Shown: piece after piece, positions 25,501 through 37,140 of the stretch
Layout of the letters: each line of letters begins with the position of its first letter
Position numbering within the stretch: the first letter of the stretch is position 1
Assembly: GCA_019096065.1 (NCBI GenBank)
Contig: JAGUCH010000009.1
Span: 1,746,001-1,810,000, forward strand
Source of the DNA: Paracyclopina nana
Taxonomy: Eukaryota; Arthropoda; Copepoda; Cyclopoida; Cyclopettidae
DNA length: 64,000 bases
Direction: 5' to 3'
The notes under the pieces: model-generated
What the model saw: only the letters and a program-made list of their open reading frames with translations
The model's database searches: none
What the model was told of the DNA's origin: nothing
Translations under genes and position numbers: made by a program

Positions 25501-28500
25501 TTGCGGAATTGCCATTTCCCCTCGGAAAATGGATGATATGATGCAAACGCGTAAAACATCTGCCATGATGACTCATCCTGGTTTTTTTCGTAGGTGGATT
25601 GCCTAGCTCAACCGGTTCACCCGGTCTCAATGGTCAGAATGGGCGAGAAACGAGCAACGGCGATGAGGATGGAGAGGTGATGAACAATCTCATGTCGGAC
25701 ATACAAAACGGATTCGTGCACAGACGGCTGCCCGACGGGGGATTCAAGGTAATAACTTTTTTTCCGCTATACATAAAGTAATAGCTTGCTTTTTTTGCCC
25801 TAACGAGTTTCGTGGCCGATGCCACGTGTGCCTAGTAAGAATGCTCGCGTCTAAATCCCGCCTTAAAAAGGGCTGAAATAATTTGCATTTTGCCCAAAAA
25901 CATGCATATCTGCAACATGGCCCTTTTTGTCTTGCGTAAAGCCTAAGGTTAAGCTTAAGGCCAAATGATCCGAAAATAACGGGCAGCAAATCGAGGATAA
26001 ATTAAAATTAATGATGCAGACTTCTGCTATTGGCTGGAGAAACCATTTCGGTATACGAGCGATTTACAATTGCAGCAACAATATTCTCCCATGGTGATGA
26101 GGAAATTCAAGAGGTCTCTTGACAATGGCGGAGATGAGCCTTCGGATGTCCCCCAGACTCCTCTGGGGCTGAACTCTCCAAGGCTCACGAGGAAAAACCG
26201 AGGAGGCTCGTTTTCGGGCCCTTCGTTGGCAGAACTGAATGGGGATATCATGAACTCGCCGAGCGGGACGAGGAGGAGAAGATCGAGGATTCCATCCGAG
26301 GAAGATGACCAGTTGATCAACTTCTTGGTCACCGGAGCTCAAGATGGGCCAACCAAGGCGGAGAGAAATCTCTCCGTGGGCAATTTAGTGGCCGAATCGC
26401 AAAACAGCTACGGTTCCCTTGACCGGGGACTGATGCGGAGATCCAGAGGAAGACGGAGACCCGATTTGCTCAACAACATCGACCAGGATACGAGGGACAG
26501 GTCTGCTCCTACCCTGCCCGAAAAGGATGAAATCAGCCATGAAAACGGCATGAACAATGGCTCGACCAACAACAACAATCATAAGAGCAATGCCACCAAT
26601 AATGAAGGCGTGAAATCCGAGAAGATCAAGAATCGCATCGAGACTTGGCTCAAAGGGGCCGAAGAGGATGCCGAGAAGGCTGAAATGTACTTGGACAAGA
26701 AAAGGGAAATCACCCAGGGTGAGAAGCTGGTGAAGAGGACGAGCAAAACCAGCATTGTTCCTCCACCCACTGATGTGCTCAAAGTGATGGAAGCTGTGGA
26801 GCAAGTGGCTTCCGACCAGATTGAAAAATCCAGAAAGAAAACTCCTCCAGGACCCGGAGAGGATCGCAAACGAATGATCCGGGAGCTGGGACGAAAGCCC
26901 TCGGAGGAAAAGGTGTCCCTGTACGTGAGAAAGCCGAGTGCCAACAATGACATCACCGAGGAGACGAGCAGAGCCAAAAAGTTCCTCGACTCCATGACCA
27001 AAAAGTCGGTGGAGGTTCCTACCGATTTACTCAACACCATTGCTGAGGAGAAGAAAAGACCCTCGAAAGAAGCTGCTAGTCTTGGTGAGCAAATTGCCAA
27101 AAAGTACCCGTTCAACAGGACCACAACGCCCAATAGCCTAAGGGAGCATTTAAAGGAGACCTTGACCAAAAATCTGGGCGGGAGCGCGAGCGACATTGCC
27201 GAAACGATTGAACATTTCAAGAACGATGAAATCCTTGACACCTTCAATGTGGACAACGAGAACATCGAATCTCCCCCCGTGCAAAGAAAGGCTTTCAGGC
27301 AAAGGAGCATGCGTTTGCCCACCACCAATGACGCGGCCGCTGCTGAGGAAGACAATGAAAGCTCTGCCGGAGACTTTGGCAACCGGAGGCGAAATCTCAA
27401 GTTCAGAACGTTGGGAGCTCACGGAGATCATGGCAAGCCTCTTGGCGACAGGGAGATGATGCTGAAAAAGATGCGAGCTTCCTCCTCTGACTTGGCTGGC
27501 GTGGACCACCAGGATCACCTGGACAATGATGACATCGGCAATGGACTCTTTGACAGGTTTTCAGCCGCCAGGAAAACCTTGACCAGGAGCTCCACAAGGC
27601 GGAAAAAGGATGGGGATGAGGGCGACACCAAAAGCCTCCATGATGTCGTTCCAGAGGGTAAGAAATCTTCAATCACCTCCGATTGGAGATCGAAGTTGGC
27701 GTCCAAGTTCAAAAAGTCCAGTGTTGACCATGATGTCACTGGCATTGAGTCTGGAGAGCCCAGCTTGAATTCCTATAGGAAAACGTCGGACGAGCTTCCT
27801 GCTGGTCAGCAGAAACCAGTGACAGAACCTCTAAGGAGGCGTAACCTCAAAGGTGGTGCCTATGCTGGAGATTACGACTCGGAGCTCGTGGATGGGAAGT
27901 ATGTGACTTCAGTGCCCATTGTGAACCAAGAGGATTCAGGAAACCTAAGGCCAACTCACCGGGAGCCCCCGAGAGGCCTGAGAGATTTGAAGGCAGCCTC
28001 CAATCCGCGAGACGACCTCATCCAGAGGCTGTCACGCTCCACCACGAGCCAAGATAGGAAAACAGTCAGTCAGAGCAATGTGTTTGACCGATTGGCCAAA
28101 AATCCGGATTCCGGATCCAAGACCAATTTGTCAAGTACGAATGGTTCAGCACGGAGGTCTATGGTAGTGGGCAATGGAACTACATCATCAACAGCAAGAT
28201 CTGCTAGGCCCATGGGCTCAACTCCCACAGCTCTGACCAAGATCAAGGATCTGACCAAGACTTTGAGGAAGAATAGCACTGAAGAATTGGACTGCAATGG
28301 CAAGAGTAACGTGGTTGCTCCGAGGAACAGCATGACTCTCTTCAGCGACCGAAGAACCAATCTTGCCAACAGCAAATCCAGCATCAACTCCAGCACTCGT
28401 TCACTGCAGCAGAAGGATTCACCTAAAACTAATCGAAGGGCCACAACCTCCACTCTAACTGGTATATGCAATCAGTTAGCCCATCATTCATCATAGCCAA

Positions 28501-29003
28501 ATCTCTTTTAATTCCAGATAATAACAGGACAATGTCTAGTCGGACAACTCCAGCCAGGAACAACATTGGTGCCAGCACTAACAACCTAAGAAATGGCAAT
28601 TCCAAGGAGAACTTGAGCAGATCCAGTTCATCTGCCTCCAATAGGTATAATAAACATATTTAAGGATACTTAATCATAGCGGCAAATGCTGAAATTATTT
28701 TGCAGCCAATTGGATTTAACCAGGAATGGAAGCATGAAGCCCACGAATTCCACTCCGAATATCATGGCAAGGTCCAGTCCTATGCGAATCACGACCAGCA
28801 CTACGTTGACACCATCAAGTCCAAGCAAGGCTCGTAGGACGACAGCCAGTGCCAATCTGAGCTTCATGAAGCCTACGACTTCCAGCGTGAAAAAGCTATC
28901 AGCCAACGTGGCCAGCTCCAGTAGCAGCACTCCGAGCACAGTCAAAAGGGCAACGACCACCACGACCGCAAGGTTGATAGCCACGAGGCCATCCAGACGA
29001 TGA
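19576..29003 (+). CDS. INF2/Form3-type formin
   Basis: Actin nucleator and filament remodeller. Exons: 19576-19646, 20343-20587, 21882-22886, 23508-23569, 23647-23835, 23896-24067, 24134-24698, 25594-25748, 26076-28461, 28518-28644 and 28706-29003. Counting from the first ATG (19580) it has 1756 residues. The diaphanous-inhibitory domain (about 1-210) contains VKKQVFELLSALCVYSAEG and RNEFIGLKLLDVLNNIRG, close to INF2. The FH1 domain (about 259-345) is repeated proline runs. FH2 runs from about 355 (MRTFNWNKLPVSKIWG) to about 768. A WH2/DAD-like motif is at about 795-815 (MSDIQNGFVHRRLPDGG). The 930-residue tail is Ser/Arg/Asn-rich and looks disordered, as in insect Form3. INF2 has about 115 more DID residues upstream. 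The first visible exon probably starts after an acceptor at 19575 (..A-K-M-D-S.. against ..A-V-M-N-S..), so further 5' exons are expected but not found. Confidence 0.88.
20588..21881 (+). other. long intron of the formin gene
   Basis: 1.3-kb intron between the two DID exons, flanked by GTAACA and a TTGATTGTAG acceptor. It carries GATGGCGCC/GTAGCGCC motifs at 20872-20888 and 21039-21053. No exon seen within it. Confidence 0.6.
20872..20888 (+). promoter_or_regulatory. CTCF-like motif in formin intron
   Basis: GCTAGATGGCGCCACTG fits the CTCF core CTAGATGGCGC. It is in the 1.3-kb intron of the formin gene. May be a lone site or the end of a decayed repeat copy. Confidence 0.4.
22344..22603 (+). 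repeat. FH1 proline-coding tandem repeat
   Basis: CCACCTCCG-type codons in repeated blocks of 8-9 Pro separated by GSGA (coded GGATCAGGTGCA and variants). It opens with tandem GCAGGT hexamers. At protein level this is the FH1 segment that binds profilin; at DNA level it is a low-complexity tract prone to length change. Confidence 0.85.
24715..24856. repeat. dispersed-repeat copy in formin intron
   Basis: GACGCCACCA, then CCAGAAGTGGATTTTT, then TTTTGGCATTTTTGACGG and GAGTGGCGG, ending GCTCCATCTTGCGGAT. Same block order as at 17.8 kb and, reversed, at 36.9-37.1 kb. Confidence 0.65.
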
Positions 29004-29211
29004 ATTGTGCAAATGATATTCCAGTGCCATGAAAAAGGAAATTATTACTCTGTGATACCCTTATATCTCAGTCATACTGCTAGTAGATTCTTTAATATGA
29101 AGCCATCAGCTTGCACACATATATGCTACTACTACTAATAATCATATAATAAAGTGTCCTTAATCAAAGATATGGCATATAGGTTGAAAGCTGCCATGCA
29201 TGATCATCATC

Positions 29212-32200
29212 TTAGGTCAGTTTCTCGAGGTATGTTGATGGTGCCCAACCCTCGAGATATGGATAAGTGGAGATTCTCACATACCACCAACCAGCACAGC
29301 CAATTTTGACCAGCTCCACAACCTCGTCTTCACTGAGGTCGATTTCACGACTAGTTAGAGCCATATAATCCGCCAGAACCACGAATCTCTGCCCTGTCAC
29401 TGCAGACGATGCCTCGTCATCATCTCCCTCTGGGCTGGACCTGTCCCCAGCACAGTCCACTGACCTTGACCTCAGTGTGGCACGACCTCGACTGCATTCC
29501 AGTGATCTGGAGCGTGTCAGCCGCGACGATGGCCTCTGCTCCTGAGGCTGTTGCTCAGAAGAGGCTGTGGTGGTTGTGGAGGAGTTGGAGTCCACATAGA
29601 ACACGTTGCGACCTTGCAGCCTTTGCAGCTGGTCCTTTTGCCGGATGACAACCTTTCGCAGTTCAGCAGCAAAGTCTTCCTTGGCTTGTCGGCCTTTCAC
29701 AGCCTCCAGAGTGTACAATTCGTTTCGACCGTGCACCCAAAGTTCTATTTTCTTGTCATCACCCCTCACCACACTGGACATGCCAAGGCTGCTGGTGGCC
29801 ATAGACATTTTGAACTGAAACAAGGCGGCCTTCTCGTTCACCACCTTGGCAAAGACCAAGTGATTCTCGTACAGAAACACGTGCCTTCGTTGGCCTTTGC
29901 TCCTGAACAAGATTGGCTGGCTCTGAGGCTTGCCAGTGTCAGTGTTGACTTGAAAGACGTTATGAGTGATCAAAGGCCCCAAGGGATTGGCAGCTGGTGG
30001 AAGGCCCCGTATGGTCACACTATGCAGGCTGTCATTGACAGTTTTCACCACGTTGAGCAATTCACCAAGGGCCTCTTCCAATTCGGCCTTGCCGCACACG
30101 ACATTGGAGGCCTCCATCAAATCCTTCAACAGGAGCTGGTATTTGGTGAGTCTTTGCATTGGTTTCAGCAAATAGGAACTGAGTGGCAGTTGGTGGCCAG
30201 CCTCTGTCTGACAGTGGTGCAGAATGGAGGCTGAATTGGCCTCTCCTCCCAAGTCTGTGATGGCTTGTCTGGCTGCAGGCATGTTCTGACAGTAAGATGA
30301 GTAGAGGGACCGGAGCTCACTGCAGTGGGATAAAAAGGTCCTTCCAACTGCAGCAGGATTAGCACCGCATCGTTCCAGCTCCGGATAGAAGATAGAAGCA
30401 TGGAAAGTGTGAATGTCATCCAAGTTGCCAAAAAGGATATTCGACTTGAGTCGAGTCTCCGTCAAATTGGACACTGCCAATTTGTCCCTACATTTAAAAG
30501 ATATTTCCCAATGTTATGAGGCTTAATAAAATATTGATGTTCTTGTTTACCTATAATTCCTCAAAACTTGCTCCAGATCCGCGGTGTATCTGGACTCGGT
30601 CACCAGAAGCTCTGACAAAATGTTCTCCCTGCGCACCTTGGAGATTTCCGAGGCTGCATTGATGACCTCAGAGTCTCCACTTAAGAGGCCACCACTGCTG
30701 CCCAATCCAGAGGAGCTGCTGCCGATGCTGCCGCCGTTTGCGGGGCCATAACTTCTATCAGACCTTCAAGATAATAGCATATTAAGATAAGATTATACAT
30801 GCATTGTGCTTCAATGATGAATTCGGTTTTTGGTGCAGCCCTTTTTGTGGCCTTAGTGGCCTTTGTAACTGCGGAGGCTGCGGAAAAGGATGCGGTGAGT
30901 TGCAACGCTTGCAAAATCTTGGTTCACGCGGTGGATGCATATCTAACCGAGCCCAACAACGAAGCTCAGGTAAAATAGGACTACTATAGCTGTACCAAAA
31001 ATTAATTAATCTTGGGCTATTTTAGATTGCCCAAACCCTGGAGAAACTGTGCAAGTTCGTCTATCCCAATGATGCCACCGAATTGGCCAAATGCGAGCTG
31101 ATGGTTCACGAGTACACGAATGACATCATTGAGCTCATCGTGAACCTCTACCTGGATCCGGATCAAGCTTGCACAGCCCTTCAACAATGCCCCTAATTAA
31201 TTAATGAATGCATATATACCTTGTCGCTCTGGAACGCAACTCCTCGCGTTTCTGTATCACTTGCATCGTAACAGCCTCCAATTGGTCAAGAGCATCATCC
31301 ACTGCAAATATCGTTTGAGCAGCGAGCATATCTTTCAATTCCTCAAAGGTCTCGTCAAAGTCTCGCCGCGTCCTGAGCTTCAACTCCCGCGATTTACTGA
31401 GGAGGTAATCGATTTGTCGGATTTGACTGAAGACATCCTCGTCACTCAAGCTAGATCTTTGCTGCTGCTGATCCTCTTGTCGATCCAAATGATCCAGAGC
31501 GGAACAGGACCATTTGTTGGCCGCCTCAATGCCATCCATAAGGTCAAGGAACTTGTGCAGGATCCTTCGTTTTTCGTTGAGCACCATCTCCAGTTTCTGC
31601 AGCATTCTTCGCAGCTCAGCGCATTTGGGCTGAACGCAGTCAGAGGTGAACCTGTGATCGTCCAGAAGATCTTGGCCAAGCTTGATCAGCTCCCTTGCTT
31701 TGGAGCTATCGACAGCCAATCGTTGGCCAATGGAGTCGAGCGTATCTAGCTGAGCATTAGCACCAGGAATGTTTGCAGCCGAGGCATTAAAGTCCCTCAG
31801 GTTGGCCTCGATCTGGTTGAGGCTGGCAGAAATGTCCCTGAATCTCGTCTGGAACGAGTTCAATTCCAGGTATTGAACGTACACGTGATCTTGCATCTTC
31901 CAGGATCGGTTGAAGTAGGTCCAAGCTTGGTCTAATTGCTTGCATAATAGTTGAACTGCCAATCGTTGCATGATATTGGCCTCTGGCCTCTGGAGGCTCT
32001 TGAGCATTCTCAGGCCATGATCAGTTAATTCATCCAATTCTTTCCTGAGTCTTCTGTAACAAGCCCTATTTTTGGAGGCCACTTCACGTAGCCTCGCGTC
32101 CCCAGGAGAATTCCTAAAATGCCCCAAGTCCTCCTGAAAGAACAACACAAAAACCTCCAGGTTATAAACAGTAAGAGTAGGAAAGAAGGCAAACACAAAT

Positions 32201-33839
32201 TAAGGCAAGATCAACAGTATGTGCTCTGTACAAAAGCTAATTAATTGACTATTCGAGTGCCTATACACTCAATCCATTCTTCTTTTTGCCTATATCAGCA
32301 CCTTAATGAAATTCTGAGTGCCTACGCGAGCAAGAAAAATATTAAATAAACTACCGTTCTCGCAAAAAATAAAGCCCACCTTTATAAAAAAAATTTCATT
32401 GCTAGCTTTTATTCCAGTCAATGTACTACCAGGCTTAAGCATAATTCACCCTTAATTTTTGGGGCTTCAGAAATTAGCTGATTTCCAAAAACCACAAAAG
32501 GAATACAAAAAAGGCTCAAATTCGTAAAAGTGCTTAATTTTAAGCGGGCTTAAAATAAAGCGCATGCAGAATATGCTATATTTGTAGCACATAATCCTGA
32601 AATTGCGTGGAAGAAACCGCAGTTGTCAGCTCACGAGTCTTCCATAATATGATACTATAATGCTATGCGGTGACATGACACAGAAATGTGACCCATTCGC
32701 AAGGTCAAATGCAAATCTGTGTGTACTCTATGGTGTGTCACCTTGCAAATATTTGACAATATCTAAGCACAGACTGTGGAGAAGACATCACTCAAATCCA
32801 ATTTTCCATTCATCGCATTGTCGTATTTATTGGATTACCCTTGAATTTTACGTCTTTTCAAGACAATTTATTTCCTGCGTCGTGAAGATGTGACGACAGC
32901 TTGTCGCAGTTAAAAAAGAAGTGCTCAGACCTCTCAAGCAGACAAATTGAGATTCTATCAGCAAAAATGTCTTTGAACTTGACTGATCTTTTGTGGGCTC
33001 GAGAAAATAATGGCTGTACCTGTTTTCTATTAATATATAGAAATGCTTGCTTGAAACATGGCCACAAACTTAATTTGCAGCAAATGTGTAGTAGAATGGA
33101 TTCTGTACCTGGTTGAGCACTCCCACAAATTGGGCCAATCTTCGAGCAATTCTCCTGGCACTAAAGCTGAAAGTTTCCACGTGTTCTTGCAGAACCAGCC
33201 AGCCTTCAACATCATTGATATTTATGCCTCCCAGCTCACAGGGCACAAACTTGGCATCGATGTGATGAATGAGATCACCAGCCTCGTTGAGGTGAAAAAT
33301 GTCAAAGTCAAGGAGAAACTCATCCACCAGCTGACTCGCAATCACATCCTTGGCCAAGCCTCTGGGGCCATGCAGGAGGAAGACTTCCTTGATCCTCGCA
33401 GGAAAAAGGCTGACAATTCTTTGGAAGGTGAGCCTCAAGTTGGCAAAGTCACTGAGGCTTCTGTCAATAATCAGGGAGAATCCGGAGGCTTGCTCAGCTC
33501 GCGGCACGACCGCCAAAAAGTACTTGAAGAGCAGATGCAGGTCAGACTCTGGGACTGCCAGGAAGCTCAGGTGAGTGCCACCCACGACCTCAGGGAAGTA
33601 GAGGATGGGGTGCCCCATCTTGCTGAATCCGGAGGGCACGCCAACCACGCCCATGCGAACGAGAGGCTCCACATCTTTCAGGAGAACGTGGCTGGCTGAG
33701 GCTGGTGGAAGAGCTGCCGAGGCCGGTGAGGCCACCACAGCCAGGGCCTCAGTTGGACCCACGATGGCCGAGCCTTCGTCCACGCTGATGCTAGCCATCA
33801 TTTGGAATTGCTACTGGGTCATTTTCTGCTCCTTATCCT
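29212..33839 (-). CDS. DBS/MCF2L-type Rho guanine nucleotide exchange factor
   Basis: Activates Rho-family GTPases at membranes. Four coding exons on the minus strand: 33109-33839 (ATG at 33801, in-frame TAG just upstream), 31220-32133, 30551-30763 and 29212-30487. Phases match throughout, giving 1031 residues. Domains in order: CRAL-TRIO/Sec14 lipid-binding domain (about 50-225, with FPARIKEVFLLHGPRG and IDAKFVPCELGG), spectrin-type helices (about 232-540), DH domain (about 565-760, with LKPMQRLTKYQLLLKDLM), PH domain (about 780-900), a Ser/Arg-rich linker, and a C-terminal SH3 domain (about 970-1029, ending WAPSTYLEKL). This is the DBS order. The exon at 33839 follows a good acceptor, so 5' non-coding exons lie upstream; 37141-37300 is a candidate. 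The intron 30764-31219 holds a whole gene on the other strand. Confidence 0.9.
30814..31196 (+). CDS. secreted single-domain saposin-like protein, nested in a GEF intron
   Basis: Small saposin B-type protein of 108 residues in two exons (30814-30969 and 31026-31196; phase 0 junction, 56-bp intron). A signal peptide (about 1-20) is followed by one SapB domain with six Cys at 30, 33, 61, 75, 101 and 107 in the usual C..C, C, C, C, C order. Such proteins bind or disturb lipids and serve as lysosomal cofactors or as pore-forming defence peptides; which applies here cannot be read from sequence. The ORF lies wholly within the 456-bp GEF intron on the opposite strand. Only 50 bp separate its ATG from one GEF exon and only 23 bp separate its stop from the next, so its promoter and 3' end must overlap GEF exons. 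No AATAAA follows directly. Two start Met in tandem; the first is used here. Confidence 0.85.
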
Positions 33840-35488
33840 GCAAGGAAGTGCAAATAGCCATAAATCACTGAGCAAAGAATGTATCCAACGTTTATGGTCC
33901 AGCAAATATCTTACCTAAATAAGTGAGTTTGGGCCAAACTAGTTCTGCATTTATTTACCAGCTTTCTCAAAGCAATTTGTCAATGTCTGCATTTATGAGC
34001 GCAAATGCACTATAGTGTACTTATTATAATCTTTTCGCAGCCTCGGCAGTTGAGAGGCCGGTCCCCAATGTTGAACTGGAATGCTGGAGCGTGTCCTCGC
34101 AACATTGAGGCTACTGCTGTTTTCCTCACTTGTGCAGCTGCTGCTGTCTCGGCTCGTATCGATCCGCATGCGCGAGCTCCCCCAGAAGTAAAAGTGAAAG
34201 CTCCAACTGAACAGAGGCTTATACTCTATAGAGCTGCTTTTTCTTTTGTGAGCGGCGCAGAGCAGTTTTTGCAAAAAAAAATTATGCTGCAATTCTCACA
34301 TCAAAAGATGCTTACACATAAAGTAATGAAATACCGCTTAATTGATTGTTGCAGCTTAGCTTTAATATGTAAATGACAAGACGAATTTTCTCCAAGGGAA
34401 TTTTTAATAAGCTTCTAGGCAGTGCACTCTAGCTGATTACAAACATTCCCAGCTTAAGTGTGACCTCAGCCTATTTTCCCTGTTGATGAAAATGTTGCAT
34501 GCTATATCCATTTTTTTAGCTACGAAAAATAAAAGAAACGTTTTTCCCCAGCAAAGCAAAGTTTTCCTATTTAATGCCTTGTTTGATCCAAGGTGAAGCT
34601 ATCTGCGATGAAAATGGCGAGATAGTCACAGATGTGCACAAGTGGTTTTAGATGGAACACAAACAACATGAATTGCTTTTACCATATTTAGAGCTTCATG
34701 TTGTTCTAACTACAGATATATCTATTTGATATGAAACCTTGGAGAAAATGCTGTATATTGTGCCATGGTATCTTTGCCCTGTCAATCCTACGTATTTGTT
34801 AAAGGGGCGTGATCATCATTCTATTCAAAAATCCACTCAATTCTCGAAATGCTATCACAGCTGCTGCTGCTCAAGTATGCACACCACCAGATGATTTTCG
34901 AGATTTTGGGCTCTGATACAACTGCTGCTGCAGCAGCTATATTGCTTTGTTTGTTATGCATCCTAAACGGAATCCGAAATGTGTCAATCTTTTGTCTACT
35001 GCAGACGAAAAATGCCCTTATATGGACGAACATATGGGCCCAGATGATCAAGTGGTTGAGTGTTGTTTCTGGATCAAAGAATATAGATGATATAATACTA
35101 ATATGTGTCAAATCAAGGCCGTTTCCTCCATTTGTGCACCCAAAGACCAGCAACATATTATTATGAAGAGAAATTATTATTAGTAATATTTTTAGCTATT
35201 TATTGGCCTTGAAAGATTAATTTGGTTGGATCCAATTTTGAGAAAATAAATATACTATTGCTGCACATGGTATCATATGTAATGGTAAAACGAGTTTGAC
35301 CACCTTTGAACGCAACACCGAGCCAAAAAAAACACGAATTGTTCAAAACGATGCTTAAAAGGCATTAGTATACAATCATTAATCAAAACAGTCTAAGCAG
35401 GCGCCAAAAAACCTCAAATAGTTTGCCTAGTAAACTTAATCTTTGCTGGCATTGAGGAATTAAGAAGGTTGTATCGATATACTGCATT

Positions 35489-35507
35489 GGCAGCGCCATC
35501 TGGTGAC
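35489..35507 (-). promoter_or_regulatory. CTCF-like motif
   Basis: The minus strand reads GTCACCAGATGGCGCTGCC, which fits the known CTCF core (CCASYAGRKGGCRS pattern) closely. It lies in the gap upstream of the GEF coding exons. Match to the consensus is seen; binding is inferred. Confidence 0.45.
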
Positions 35508-36587
35508 AGAAAAGCGAAGACATCGAGAAAAACAAATGGGTAATAAATTACTAAGGAGCAATGATGGTAATCTCCGGATATTTCTCCAAATCGTGCCAAA
35601 GGTATCCGTTCTGCGTCATTGGTGGAAACCATATAGTTAAATCATGATTAACTGGAATATTGCGAGAAAACGAACGTGATCTATTGGTAACAATTATTTA
35701 GCTTTTTTTTGAACAAAACTTGGCCTTGTGTTTTTTAGATGCCAATCATCTTTTATGGCAGATATCCAGTTACGTAAATGACAACACCCAAATTCGTAAT
35801 GGTTATCATCATTACTCTTGGGTAAGTCTGGATTTGTTTTGGTTTTCGAAGGATCCAGTTAAGCAGGGACACAAAGCAATGTAAATATTAGCAGGTTACT
35901 GCTTTGCCCACTTTCTCGGAACAATTGTGGGAAAATGTAAAGTTTGGTTGATAACACAATATGATGAGCCTTTGTTTCTCAGGTTTCATTGTGGAAATAT
36001 TTTAAACATGACTATCTCTTTGATGACACATCTCTTAATAAAACAAAAAGGGGCAAGTCAATGCTAAAACACCTTCAAGAGAAAAATAAAATTCCAAAAA
36101 AGGTTGAAAAACGACCAATTATATCATTTTCACGTGGTTTTCAAGCAATGAAAGATAACTTGCATGAAAATAAGCTCCTTTTTAAAAGCGTTGACATCAT
36201 CATCAATGGGATGAATCACAGAAAAAGCATTTGAACTCTTGAGTGAATTTTCTCAAGCTGAAAAAGCACTTTGCGATATAATGGCTTTTTTCGTGGTTTC
36301 AACGCAGAGGTTTCTTTTTGTGCACTACCCCAAAACTAATGGAAGTTTAAAGCAATCTCGAAACAGTCAACATTTTTCTCTTGCTTCAGCTTGGGAAATC
36401 AATGCTGCAACTGCAACTTTTTCGCAGAAAATCCTTCTCAATATTTTCAGATAAATCAATCGAAAAAGCCCCTACAAAAGTAAATCATGCCATGTCCTGC
36501 TCAGGCCTTTTTATAAGCATAATAAACTTTTGTGGAAAATGGCAGGAAAATCAATTATCCTTTAGTGCATTGTCCTCACGTGCTGCA

Positions 36588-36872
36588 CCCAACCAGAAAT
36601 TCTGGGCCCTCATACGGGAAAAAAACCCTCAGTTAAACATATACGTTTTATCAACATTGAGTTCAAGTCGTTATGTAACATTAACTGCCTTGACACCGAG
36701 GTAAAATTGAAAATACAAATTTTCCATGTCACATTCGATTTTTCTCAATTTTTTTTCATAGGTGGTACTGAAGTTAATGTTACATAACGACATAAACTCA
36801 ACCTGGGCAAAACGAAGGAGTGCTAAAACGTTACAATAACTTTCAGAAAACTTGGGAAAATTTCTGGTTGGG
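36588..36872. repeat. imperfect inverted repeat (foldback) with ~85-bp loop
   Basis: The left arm (36588-36686) begins CCCAACCAGAAATT and ends GTCGTTATGTAACATTAACT. The right arm (36772-36872) is its reverse complement: the innermost 20 bp are identical, the next ~25 bp are similar, the middle ~35 bp has diverged, and the outer 14 bp are identical again. The spacing between matched blocks is nearly equal in the two arms (79 and 81 bp), so the arms share one origin. Weaker similarity seems to extend beyond both ends. It could be a foldback/MITE element or a hairpin transcript. Confidence 0.75.
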
Positions 36873-36940
36873 CATGCATAATAAGGCACTTGGTGTATCC
36901 TTAGGATAGGCAACAGCAAAAAAAACCGAGAATGACTCAG

Positions 36941-37082
36941 CCGCAAGATGGAGCAACGGCTATTTTTGGAAGAAGTTCTTCAAAGATCCCCATTCACCCT
37001 CAAAAACGCCACAAAATAACAGCAGCTTAAAATCCACTTCTGGTTTTTTTGGCCCCCTCTACGGTGGCGCCATCCAAAGTGG
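36941..37082. repeat. dispersed-repeat copy upstream of the GEF
   Basis: CCGCAAGATGGAGC at 36941-36954, then AAAAACGCCACAAAAT, AAAATCCACTTCTGG, GGCCCCCTCTACGGTGGCGCCATCC at its end. This is the most complete copy by block content. Orientation opposite to the 17.8- and 24.7-kb copies. Confidence 0.65.
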
Positions 37083-37140
37083 TAGCGGGAAAACGCCGAA
37101 TTTAGCTACAAAGCGTAAATAAATGAAAAGGGTTTCTCAC

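Larger units (their letters stand above)
33840..37140. other. gene-poor region, probable 5' intron of the GEF
   Basis: No firm exon. A run at 34138-34220 on the minus strand has an acceptor-like TTCAG and a donor-like GTGAGG around an open Ser-rich frame, too weak to call. It also contains a near-perfect CTCF-like site at 35489-35507, a foldback at 36588-36872, and several short AT-rich ORFs at 35.9-36.5 kb with no family signature. Confidence 0.4.

Noticed and set aside
29551..30234. 227-codon plus-strand ORF
   Set aside because: Complement of the DH-PH exon of the GEF; the minus-strand frame has the domain motifs.
33058..33699. 213-codon plus-strand ORF
   Set aside because: Complement of the CRAL-TRIO exon of the GEF.
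35989..36454. two adjacent short Lys/Phe-rich ORFs resembling transposon remnants
   Set aside because: No transposase motif or terminal repeats tied to them; AT-rich composition explains the residues.
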